A DNA stretch of 14,116 bases from UBA9676 sp036522155 (lineage in GTDB: Bacteria; Actinomycetota; Actinomycetes; Streptosporangiales; Streptosporangiaceae), in NCBI GenBank assembly GCA_036522155.1, contig DATDGI010000432.1, positions 1 through 14,116 on the forward strand. The letters run 5' to 3'. This document shows, piece after piece, positions 6,254 through 12,820 of this stretch. Numbering within the stretch: position 1 is the stretch's first letter; the number at the start of each line of letters is the position of its first letter. Made by a program: the position numbers and the translations under genes. Under the pieces are notes generated by a model that ran no database searches, had not been told where the DNA came from, and worked only from the letters and a program-made list of their open reading frames with translations.

Positions 6254-6496
6254 TCAGACAGCCAACTCAGGAAAGGGATCAAGCGGGTCGGTCCATTCGC
6301 TGACATCCACCGTCCGGGTGCCGCGGGACTCGATGACCAGCACGGTCGCGCCCTTCGGGATCGGGTCGATGGACCAGGCGAGATAGGCCTCGGTGCCGCC
6401 ACGGACCTTCAGCAGCACCTCACCCGGGCCAGCCTGCCCACGGGTGGCGACGAGCAGTACGCCAATGGCCCCAATCAGGGATTGATCCCCAGGCAC
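6254..6496 (-). CDS. NfeD-like OB-fold protein (80 aa)
   Basis: A very small partner of the flotillin gene. Residues 18-67 fit the C-terminal OB-fold domain of NfeD proteins: a Gly-rich opening (ATRGQAGPGEVLLK), then GGTEAYLAWS (33-42), then IPKGATVLVIESRGTRTVDV (46-65), which has the 'I-x-x-G-x-x-V-x-V' strand pattern. A short hydrophobic stretch (8-16) may be an anchor but is short for a membrane helix, and the serine-protease and multi-helix parts of long NfeD proteins are missing. NfeD genes typically accompany flotillin genes and the proteins cooperate in membrane domains (family knowledge). The GTG start has GGGAG 9 bases upstream. It is the first gene of the operon; the flotillin start follows 11 bases after its stop. 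Confidence 0.75.
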   Translation of the reverse strand: MPGDQSLIGAIGVLLVATRGQAGPGEVLLKVRGGTEAYLAWSIDPIPKGATVLVIESRGTRTVDVSEWTDPLDPFPELAV

Positions 6497-6536
6497 CCGT
6501 CCGCACTCCCTCGCGCCACCCCGAAATCTGGCTCAC

Positions 6537-6542
6537 ACCCTA
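6537..6542 (-). promoter_or_regulatory. Candidate -10 element for the NfeD-flotillin operon
   Basis: On the minus strand this reads TAGGGT, close to the actinobacterial -10 consensus. It would place transcription start about 35 bases ahead of the GTG at 6496. No clear -35 hexamer is seen. Confidence 0.35.
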
Positions 6543-6594
6543 TCCCGGCCGCCAGTGCCCACTGACCGCCATGGATGGCCCGCTTAGGTCTATC

Positions 6595-6600
6595 TAGGGT
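6595..6600 (+). promoter_or_regulatory. Candidate -10 element for the peptidoglycan-binding protein gene
   Basis: TAGGGT on the plus strand would give a leader of about 50 bases before the ATG at 6657. It mirrors the same hexamer on the opposite strand at 6537-6542, which fits a divergent promoter pair. No clear -35 is visible. Confidence 0.3.
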
Positions 6601-6656
6601 GAGATTGCCCGGGTATGGGGCCCGGGGCCATCACGACCATCGGGAGGATCATCAGC

Positions 6657-7115
6657 ATGAACCGAATCCGCCGGTCTTTAGCTGCGGCGACGGCGCTGGC
6701 CGTCGCGTCCGGGATCGCCCTGCTGCCGGCGCTGACGTCGGCCACCCCGGCCGCCGCGGCCGTTTCCTGCAACGGCACCAGCCTCGTCCTGGGTGTCAAC
6801 GTGTCCACCCATGTCATCGGCCACGTGCGGGTCCCCACCGTGGGCAATGGCAGCGGGAACTGGGTGTGCGAACTCGGCCTCGGCAACGACAGCGTGGCCG
6901 TGGCCCGGCTGCAGATCGCCCTGGACGACTGCAACCTGCACGCCAGGCTCACGGTCGACAGCGACTACGGGCCGCTGACCCAGGCGGCCGTGGTGGCGGT
7001 GCAGAAGCACTACGGCGTGGCCCAGGACGGGATCTACGGGCCGGTCACCGGTTTCGCCATGACCTGGCCATACCAGGGCGGTGGCTGCGGGAGCATCATC
7101 TTCAACGAGAGCTGA
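6657..7115 (+). CDS. Secreted peptidoglycan-binding-domain protein (152 aa)
   Basis: A small exported protein with a single PG_binding_1-type domain. Residues 1-35 form a signal peptide (MNRIRRSL, hydrophobic core, cleavage likely after TPAAAA). The domain covers about 77-137: SVAVARLQIAL, then a turn, LTVDSDYGPLTQAAVVAVQKHYGV, and DGIYGPVTGFAM, the classic pattern of a helical repeat that binds cell-wall peptide or glycan. Cysteines at 38, 71, 92 and 144 suggest two disulfides. The ATG at 6657 is chosen over an in-frame ATG 14 codons upstream because GGGAGG lies 9 bases before it and the signal peptide starts properly there. There is no catalytic domain, so it probably acts as a binding module or an inhibitor-like wall protein. 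It diverges from the NfeD-flotillin operon, which also concerns the cell envelope. Confidence 0.85.
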   Translation: MNRIRRSLAAATALAVASGIALLPALTSATPAAAAVSCNGTSLVLGVNVSTHVIGHVRVPTVGNGSGNWVCELGLGNDSVAVARLQIALDDCNLHARLTVDSDYGPLTQAAVVAVQKHYGVAQDGIYGPVTGFAMTWPYQGGGCGSIIFNES

Positions 7116-7191
7116 GCGGCCCGGATGCGGAATAGCGGGGCCAGCGATCCGGTTACATTGATCGCTGGTGTGCTTGTGTCCCCCGGGCCGC
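7116..7191 (+). terminator. Nested stem structure directly after the peptidoglycan-binding gene
   Basis: The outer arms gcggcccgg (7116-7124) and ccgggccgc (7183-7191) pair perfectly over 9 bp. Inside is a second perfect 9-bp stem (7141-7149 with 7160-7168) with a 10-base loop. The structure begins on the base after the TGA stop. It may end or protect the transcript, although a nested two-stem arrangement is unusual for a terminator. Confidence 0.45.
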
Positions 7192-7271
7192 ATTCACAAC
7201 TGCCGCCGCGGACTACCGTCCGGCTGGAGCCGCGGTGTGCTATTCGCCGAGGAGGCGACCGCGCACCAGCC

Positions 7272-7310
7272 TGACGAAGCCCCCGAGAGTCCCCTCCGGG
7301 GGCTTCGTCA
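7272..7310. terminator. Bidirectional terminator between convergent genes
   Basis: A perfect 14-bp stem (7272-7285 with 7297-7310) has an 11-base loop. The stem base includes the TGA stop codon of the ribokinase gene (7308-7310, minus). It is placed to stop both the plus-strand transcript of the peptidoglycan-binding gene and the minus-strand ribokinase transcript. No T-tract. Confidence 0.75.
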
Positions 7311-8291
7311 TTCCCCGGCCGGCCACGCGAACCCGGTCGCCTCCGCGATGTCGGCGGGTCGCGGCAGGGCCGCCTGGGCACCGCGGCGGGTAGTCGCCGC
7401 CGCTCCGGCGGCGCACGCGGCCCGCACCGCGCTGACCGGCTCCGCCCCGGTGGCCACGGCCACCGCCAGCGCCGCCACGAACGCGTCACCCGCCCCGACG
7501 CTGTCCACGCTGGCCACCGGGAATCCGGGCACCGTTACCGTCCCGCTGGTGCCGCCGACGGCCGCACCAGCGGCGCCCAGCGTGATGACCACCTGCCGGG
7601 CACCGAGCCCGGCCAGATCGGCCACCGCGGCCGCCACCCCGCCCGGGCCGGCCGCATCTCCCCCGGCACCGGCGTGCGGCCCGGCGGGCCCGGGCACCGG
7701 ATGGCCCAGCACCACCGCCGCTTCCTGCTCGTTGACGACCAGCCAGTCCACCCCGGTGGCCAGCAGGGCGGCTGCCCCGGCGGGCGCGGGTGCCAGGTTC
7801 AGCACACACCGCACCCCGGCCGATCGCGCCCGGTCCAGCACCGCTGCGATCACGGTGACCGGGATCTCCGCCGACAGGACCAGCACGTCACAGGGGGCGG
7901 CGAAGGCCGCCGCCGCTTCGGCGTCGCCGGCCATGGCGTTGGCGCCCGCCGCCACCGCGATCGCGTTCTCGCCCGCCTCGTCCACGGTGATCAGGGCCAG
8001 CCCCGAGGTGACCCCGGGAACCGCCCGCACCCCGGTGGCGTCCACCGCTTCGGCGGCCAGTCCCGCGCGCAGCCGGTCGCCGAACTCGTCGTCGCCGCAG
8101 CAGCCGACCATCCGCACCTGCGCGCCCAGCCGGGCCGCGGCCACCGCCTGGTTGGCACCCTTGCCGCCGCCGCCGATATCGGCCCCGGCGGCCGACATCA
8201 CCGTCTCCCCGGGCCGGGGCAGGTGCGGGACCAGCAGCGAGATATCGGTATTGAGGCTGCCCAGAACGGTCACCCGGGGACGCTGCCGCAT
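7308..8291 (-). CDS. rbsK: Ribokinase-family (PfkB) sugar kinase
   Basis: 327 aa, a cytoplasmic kinase expected to phosphorylate ribose (or a related sugar or nucleoside) with ATP. The N-terminal strand VTVLGSLNTD (7-16) holds the substrate-binding Asp. GGGKGANQA (41-49) is the ribokinase substrate motif, and the lid region DDEFGDRL (67-74) follows. NEQE (187-190) fits the NxxE metal/phosphate motif. DSVGAGDAF (263-271) carries the catalytic Asp at 269 and the anion hole. A Gly/Ala/Pro-rich insert at about 198-220 is longer than in typical RbsK. The ATG at 8291 is chosen because the family fold starts there; the upstream in-frame extension is Arg-rich and unlike the family. The ribosome binding site (GGAAAGG) is rather far from it. 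No ribose transporter or LacI regulator is adjacent. Exact sugar specificity is not proven. Confidence 0.9.
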   Translation of the reverse strand: MRQRPRVTVLGSLNTDISLLVPHLPRPGETVMSAAGADIGGGGKGANQAVAAARLGAQVRMVGCCGDDEFGDRLRAGLAAEAVDATGVRAVPGVTSGLALITVDEAGENAIAVAAGANAMAGDAEAAAAFAAPCDVLVLSAEIPVTVIAAVLDRARSAGVRCVLNLAPAPAGAAALLATGVDWLVVNEQEAAVVLGHPVPGPAGPHAGAGGDAAGPGGVAAAVADLAGLGARQVVITLGAAGAAVGGTSGTVTVPGFPVASVDSVGAGDAFVAALAVAVATGAEPVSAVRAACAAGAAATTRRGAQAALPRPADIAEATGFAWPAGE

Positions 8292-8403
8292 GAGGCCCAA
8301 CCGCCTTTCCGCCACCCGGCCGCTGATCCGTGGCCGATGCCCTGACCGGGCAGAACGCACCCTACTCCGGGAAATCGTGGCACTGAGGCCAGCCCGAGCG
8401 GGT

Positions 8404-8419
8404 TATCCGATATCGGGTA
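8404..8419. promoter_or_regulatory. Near-perfect palindrome in the divergent promoter region
   Basis: TATCCGATATCGGGTA is a 16-base palindrome with one mismatched pair (positions 3 and 14) and a perfect 10-base core ccgatatcgg. It lies 37 bases upstream of the phosphatase GTG and 112 bases upstream of the ribokinase ATG, in an AT-richer stretch. It could be an operator for either gene. Confidence 0.4.
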
Positions 8420-8456
8420 TCGTTCAGAAATCACTGCCCTGCTATCCCATACCTCC

Positions 8457-10493
8457 GTGCGGACCCTGATCCTGGGGATAGATCAATCCGGACGGATAGT
8501 GCAGCATGACCGAAATTCCCAGGAAATCCTCGCCCCGCCGCCCGGCGAAACTCTGCTCGGCTGTCATCTTCGTGATCTGGTGACCACCCCGGCGGTGGCG
8601 GAGCCGCCGCTGTCCGGGTTGCTGGAAGCGGCTCACGCGGGCCGCGAGGCGACTGCCGTGATCACCGTCCGCACCCGCCGGTTCGATCCGGTGGACGCGG
8701 TGGTCACGATCCAGCCCATGCGGGGCAACGATCAGAGCATCAGCGCGCTCGTGATCATGCGCATGCCGCCGCCCAGCGACGAGCAGTTCCTGGACCCGGC
8801 GCTGATGCGGCACGCGCTGCTGGACGACACCTTCCGGCAGATCGGGGCCACCCTCGACCTCGACCAGATGGCCCGTGGCCTGATCAACATCGTGGTGCCG
8901 CACTTCTGCAACTCGGCCGGCCTGCTGGTGCTGGAAAGCCTGATCGCGGCGGATGAGACCCCTGCCTTCCAGGTGGACGGGTCACACCTGCTGCGCCGGG
9001 TGGCCGTCGCCACCGACGACGCCGACCCGCGGTGGGACGCCGCCTTCCCCACCGGCGAGGTACTGCGCTACCCGCCGGGGACGCCCTACACCGAGTGCAT
9101 GGACACCGGCAAGCCGGTGCGGACGGTCAACCTCGGTGGCGACGACGTGCTGGAGATGGCCGAATCCTGGCTCCGGCGGCCGGTCGGCAGCCTGCTGTCG
9201 GGCACGTCCATGCTGCTGCTGCCGCTCAACGCCCGCGACACCACCCTGGGCTTCATCGTGTGCGCCCGCCGGGCGGGGTTCCGGCCGTTCGACGCCTACG
9301 ACACCGAGATCGGCATGGAGTTCGCCTCCCGGGCGGCGATCTTCCTGGACAACGCCCGCCGTTACAGCCGGGAGCGGGCCACCGCCCTCACCCTTCAGCG
9401 CAGCCTGCTGCCGACCGGGCTGTCCTCGCCGTCCTCGGTCGAGGTGCGGCACCGCTACCTGCCCGGCAGCCAGCTGATCGAGGTCGGCGGCGACTGGTAC
9501 GAGTCCATCACCCTGCCCGGTGCCCGGGTCGCGCTGGTGGTCGGGGACGTGGCCGGGCACGGGGTGCGGGCCGCGGTCACCATGGGGCGGCTGCGGACCG
9601 CCATCCAGACGCTGGCGATGCTGGAACTCCCGCCCGCGGAATCCCTCCAGCAGCTCAACGAGCTGATGAAGACCATAGGTGCGCGCGAGCCGCACTTCGC
9701 CACCTGCGCCTACGCGGTCTACGACGCGGTGCAGGGCACCTGCGAAGTGGCCTCGGCCGGGCACCTGCCGCCGCTGCTGGTGCCGCCCAGGGGCGGCGCC
9801 CAGTACCTCGACGTCGCGCCGGCGCCCCCGCTCGGGGTCGGCGAGGGGCTCGTGCACAGCCGGACCTTCGAGATCACTGACGGCAGCCTGCTGGTCCTGT
9901 ACACCGACGGGCTGGTGGAAAGCCGCGGCCGGGACATCGACGACGGCCTGCACCGGCTCCAGTCGGTGTTCACGCCCGGGGCGGAGCAGCGGCCGGTCGA
10001 GGAGCTGTGCAAGGCCATCCTGGCCGGCGCCTACGCCGACCAGCAGCGCGACGACATCGCGATCCTGATCGCCCGGCTCGGCCGGATCGACGGCCGCCAG
10101 CTCGCAACCTGGATACTGCCCGGCGAGCTCCAGTCGGCCGGGCAGGCGCGGGCGCTGGTCACCGAGCCGCTGAAGAAGTGGGACCTGACCGGCCTGCTGG
10201 CCAACACCCAGCTGCTGGTGTCCGAGCTGGTGACCAACGCGATCCGGTACACCCAGGGCCCGGTCACCCTCCGCCTGATCCTGGAGCGGACGCTGACCTG
10301 TGAGATCACCGACACCTCGGCCGCGCTGCCGAGGATCAGGTTCGCCGCCGGGGACGACGAGTCCGGCCGCGGCCTGCAGATCGTCAGCCAGCTGTCGCAG
10401 CGCTGGGGCGCCCGCCGGACCCCGTCCGGCAAGGTGGTCTGGTGTGAGCAGCAGCTGCCCCGGGGTTACAGCGCGCCGCTTCCGCCCGCCTGA
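8457..10493 (+). CDS. PAS-GAF-SpoIIE phosphatase-HATPase regulatory protein
   Basis: 678 aa, a multidomain signalling protein of the type that controls sigma factors by partner switching in actinobacteria. A PAS-like domain lies at about 1-105 and a GAF domain at about 115-303. The PP2C/SpoIIE Ser/Thr phosphatase at about 330-542 has its metal-binding motifs in place: GGDWYE (344-349; most relatives have Asp last), VGDVAGHG (362-369), SAGH (433-436), YTDG (482-485) and DD (532-533). An RsbW-like HATPase_c kinase at about 555-670 has its N-box ELVTNAIRY (590-598) and G-rich GRGLQIVSQL (637-646). It would both dephosphorylate an anti-sigma antagonist and phosphorylate or bind sigma-pathway partners; the targets are not in view. 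The GTG at 8457 has no ribosome binding site, and TATCCC just upstream may be a -10 element of a leaderless mRNA. No membrane segment is present. Confidence 0.93.
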   Translation: MRTLILGIDQSGRIVQHDRNSQEILAPPPGETLLGCHLRDLVTTPAVAEPPLSGLLEAAHAGREATAVITVRTRRFDPVDAVVTIQPMRGNDQSISALVIMRMPPPSDEQFLDPALMRHALLDDTFRQIGATLDLDQMARGLINIVVPHFCNSAGLLVLESLIAADETPAFQVDGSHLLRRVAVATDDADPRWDAAFPTGEVLRYPPGTPYTECMDTGKPVRTVNLGGDDVLEMAESWLRRPVGSLLSGTSMLLLPLNARDTTLGFIVCARRAGFRPFDAYDTEIGMEFASRAAIFLDNARRYSRERATALTLQRSLLPTGLSSPSSVEVRHRYLPGSQLIEVGGDWYESITLPGARVALVVGDVAGHGVRAAVTMGRLRTAIQTLAMLELPPAESLQQLNELMKTIGAREPHFATCAYAVYDAVQGTCEVASAGHLPPLLVPPRGGAQYLDVAPAPPLGVGEGLVHSRTFEITDGSLLVLYTDGLVESRGRDIDDGLHRLQSVFTPGAEQRPVEELCKAILAGAYADQQRDDIAILIARLGRIDGRQLATWILPGELQSAGQARALVTEPLKKWDLTGLLANTQLLVSELVTNAIRYTQGPVTLRLILERTLTCEITDTSAALPRIRFAAGDDESGRGLQIVSQLSQRWGARRTPSGKVVWCEQQLPRGYSAPLPPA

Positions 10494-11182
10494 GAGGCCG
10501 GCTCCCGGCTGTCCTGCACGATCGACAGCCGGCCGTGCCGCATCAGGCCGGTCCGCTGCGCCCGGGCCGCCACCGCGCTGTCGTGGGTCACCAGGATCAG
10601 GGTGAGGCCATGGTCGTGCCAGAGCTTTTCCAGCAGGCCGATGATCTCGTCCCGGGTGGTCTCGTCCAGGTTGCCGGTCGGCTCGTCGGCCAGCAGCACC
10701 GACGGTGACTTGACCAGGGCCCGGGCGATCGCCACCCGCTGCTGCTGGCCGCCGGACAGCTCGTACGGCAGGTGGCTGGCCCGGTCGGCCAGGCCCATAT
10801 CGGCCAGCGCCTGGGCCGCCCGCACCCGCCGTTCAGCGGCGCCGGTGCCGAGCGGAACCAGGGCGGCTTCCACGTTCTCCTGGGCGCTGAGGGTGGGGAT
10901 CAGGTTGAACGTCTGGAAGATGAAGCCAATCGAACGGGCCCGCACCCGGTTGACCTGGCGCTCGCGCAGCACGGCGAGGTCCTGGCCGTCGAAGTCCACC
11001 ACGCCCGCGGTCGGCCGGTCCAGGCCGCCCAGCATCTGCAGCAGGGTCGTCTTGCCGTGGCCGGTCGGGCCCTGGATGGCGAGCCACTCCCCGTCGCCGA
11101 TGACGACATCCACGCCGTCCAGGGCGGTGACCGTGGCCCGGCCCTTCTGGTACGTCTTGGTCACACCGGACAGTTCGTACAC
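10466..11182 (-). CDS. ABC transporter ATP-binding protein, MacB/LolD type
   Basis: 238 aa, the ATPase of a MacB/FtsX-like ABC system. Walker A GPTGHGKT (38-45; His and Thr replace the more common Ser residues), Q-loop Gln90 (FIFQTFNLIPTLSAQENV), signature LSGGQQQR (142-149), Walker B VLLADEP (162-168) with the family-typical TGNLD (169-173), and H-loop His200 (LVTHD) are all intact. The GTG start has GGAGG a few bases upstream and lies 10 bases after the permease stop, so the two genes form an operon with the permease first. Its last 28 bases overlap the end of the plus-strand phosphatase gene, so the two transcripts would be antisense to each other there. It is likely to work in export or in envelope-linked mechanotransmission; the substrate is unknown. 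Confidence 0.93.
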   Translation of the reverse strand: MYELSGVTKTYQKGRATVTALDGVDVVIGDGEWLAIQGPTGHGKTTLLQMLGGLDRPTAGVVDFDGQDLAVLRERQVNRVRARSIGFIFQTFNLIPTLSAQENVEAALVPLGTGAAERRVRAAQALADMGLADRASHLPYELSGGQQQRVAIARALVKSPSVLLADEPTGNLDETTRDEIIGLLEKLWHDHGLTLILVTHDSAVAARAQRTGLMRHGRLSIVQDSREPASQAGGSGAL

Positions 11183-11192
11183 CCTTCCTCCT

Positions 11193-12674
11193 TCACTCCA
11201 CCCGGGCCAGGGCGGCGGCGGGCGGGAGCCGGGCGGCCCGCCAGCCGCCGAGCGCGCCCGCGATCAGGCCGCCGGAGATGGCGAGCAGCACGGCGAGCAG
11301 CACCGCGCCCACCGTCACCGTCGCGCTGAGATGAACCGTCACCGCACCGGCGGCGTCCCCGAACAGGCGGCGGAACCCGCCGCCGGGACCGCCGGCAGAG
11401 CCAGGACCGCCGCCGAAGCCCCCGGGCCCTCCGCTGAAGGCCCGGGCACCGCCCGGCGTGGCCGAGCCGGTGGCCTGGCCGGGGGTGGCGGTCAGCGGGG
11501 ATGCCAGCGCGGTCACCAGGGCGGCGCCGGCGAAGCCGAGCCCGATCCCGGCCAGCCCGCCCGCGATGCCGATGACCACCGACTCACCCAGCACCTGGCC
11601 GGTGATCCGGCCGCCCCGCCAGCCGAGGGCCTTGAGGGTGCCGAACTCCCGTACCCGCCGGGTCACGGCGGACATGCTCAGCAGGCTCGCCAGCAGGAAC
11701 GCGGCGGCCAGGACCGCGACCGCCAGCCACTTGCCCAGGTTGCGCGCCAGGCTGGCCGCGCTGGCCAGCGACCCGGTCACCTCGCTGGCCAGGTCACTGG
11801 CGGTGGTCACGGTCGCGCCCGGCACCACGGCATGGATCTGCCGGGACACGCTGCTGATGCCGGCGGCGCTGCCGGCGGCCACGTAGACCGTGTTCACCTG
11901 GTTCTTCATCCCGGCCAGGGCCTGCGCCCGGCCGAGCGGGATGTACACGTCGGCCGGGTTGCCGCCCTGCGGCTGGCTGACGATCCCGATCACCTTGAAG
12001 CTGGTCCCGGCGACGTCGATGGTGGAGCCGGTGCCGAGCTTGTTCTGGGTGGCGTAGCCGGAGTCGAGCACGGCCACGTCCGAGGACGCGTCCGCGGTGG
12101 TGAAGGTCCGGCCGGAGGTGAGCTTGCCGGAACTCAGCGGTCCGACCTCACCGGCCGACAGCTGGGTGCCGTTCACCGTGAACGTGTTCGTCTTGAAGCT
12201 GGCCGGACCGGCGAATCCGCCGCCGAACCCGCCGCCCCCGCCGGCCGGGGCGGAAGGGATAGTGCCGGAGACGGTCAGGTCGGTCAGCGCCAGCCCACCG
12301 GCCGCTGCGGCGACCCCGTGCAGCCGGGAGATCGCCGTTACCGACGCCGAGCTGAGCGGGCCGAGCGCGCGGTTGACCAGCGTGCTCCGGCTGAACTTGG
12401 TGCCGGCCTTGGGCCGCTGCGCGGAGGTGGACCCCCGCCCCCCAACGCGGAACCCGAACGGCCCGCCGGAGTTCGCCGGCGGTGCCTTGGTCACGGTGAT
12501 GTCGGTGCCGACGCCGTACAGCGCGTGCAGCACCGTGTCCTGCGCCTGGGCGACCCCGGTGGACGCGGCCATCACGGTGATGACCAGCCCGATCCCGACC
12601 GCCAGCCCGAGCGCGATGAAAACCGCCTGCCGGATCCGCCGCCTCAGCTCGCGCCGCAGGTAGGTGAAGAACAT
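11193..12674 (-). CDS. MacB/FtsX-type ABC permease
   Basis: 493 aa with the MacB layout: an N-terminal membrane helix (about 17-37), a large extracellular domain (about 40-310), then three helices (about 316-336, 363-390, 452-476) and the usual end GGWRAARLPPAAALARVE. EFGTLKALGWR (343-353) is the cytoplasmic coupling motif typical of FtsX-domain permeases. Two Gly/Phe-rich low-complexity insertions stand out: about 144-157 in the extracellular domain, and about 396-436 between helices 3 and 4, which is richer in Gly, Pro and Ala and predicted extracellular. The ATG at 12674 is chosen for its GGAGGG ribosome binding site 5 bases away and its membrane-helix start; the in-frame extension upstream is non-family sequence. 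It pairs with the ATPase downstream. No separate membrane-fusion protein is seen, as expected for a Gram-positive. Confidence 0.92.
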   Translation of the reverse strand: MFFTYLRRELRRRIRQAVFIALGLAVGIGLVITVMAASTGVAQAQDTVLHALYGVGTDITVTKAPPANSGGPFGFRVGGRGSTSAQRPKAGTKFSRSTLVNRALGPLSSASVTAISRLHGVAAAAGGLALTDLTVSGTIPSAPAGGGGGFGGGFAGPASFKTNTFTVNGTQLSAGEVGPLSSGKLTSGRTFTTADASSDVAVLDSGYATQNKLGTGSTIDVAGTSFKVIGIVSQPQGGNPADVYIPLGRAQALAGMKNQVNTVYVAAGSAAGISSVSRQIHAVVPGATVTTASDLASEVTGSLASAASLARNLGKWLAVAVLAAAFLLASLLSMSAVTRRVREFGTLKALGWRGGRITGQVLGESVVIGIAGGLAGIGLGFAGAALVTALASPLTATPGQATGSATPGGARAFSGGPGGFGGGPGSAGGPGGGFRRLFGDAAGAVTVHLSATVTVGAVLLAVLLAISGGLIAGALGGWRAARLPPAAALARVE

Positions 12675-12738
12675 GGGTTCCCTCCGTCCAGCCCCGTGCT
12701 GCCACGACAGATGCTGGCGGCGCGGCCTGGAGGAACCC
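12675..12738 (-). promoter_or_regulatory. Leader hairpin that can pair the permease ribosome binding site
   Basis: On the minus-strand mRNA, GGGUUCCUCC (12738-12729) is complementary to GGAGGGAACCC (12685-12675), which is the ribosome binding site and the bases touching the AUG. This forms 10 bp with a single bulged G. The 43-base loop can form a further 5-bp stem (12688-12692 with 12713-12717). It may be a translational control element of the permease-ATPase operon. No known riboswitch class is recognised. Confidence 0.45.
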
Positions 12739-12788
12739 TGAGCCTCTCCTGCGGAATCACTGATCTCGTTCCACATTCACGCCGGAGG

Positions 12789-12809
12789 ACGGCCGCGCCT
12801 CGCGGCCGT
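12789..12809 (-). terminator. Stem-loop downstream of the GntR-HD gene
   Basis: Arms acggccgcg (12789-12797) and cgcggccgt (12801-12809) form a perfect 9-bp stem with a 3-base loop, starting 11 bases after the stop codon of the GntR-HD gene. This separates it from the permease operon. There is no T-tract on the minus strand. Confidence 0.6.
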
Positions 12810-12820
12810 TTCAAGGTGCA

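Noticed and set aside
3847..6402. An 851-residue open frame on the minus strand covering glycosyltransferase and flotillin regions
   Set aside because: Only the part from the GTG at 5067 is family sequence. The upstream part is the out-of-frame shadow of the flotillin gene, full of Arg/Gly/Pro with no domain.
7141..7168. The inner stem after the peptidoglycan-binding gene as part of a tRNA
   Set aside because: There is no cloverleaf: no T-arm motif, anticodon arm or acceptor stem fits around it.
7168..8469. A 433-residue open frame on the plus strand opposite the ribokinase gene
   Set aside because: The opposite strand encodes a complete ribokinase with all motifs; the plus frame is an Ala/Pro/Ser-rich shadow.
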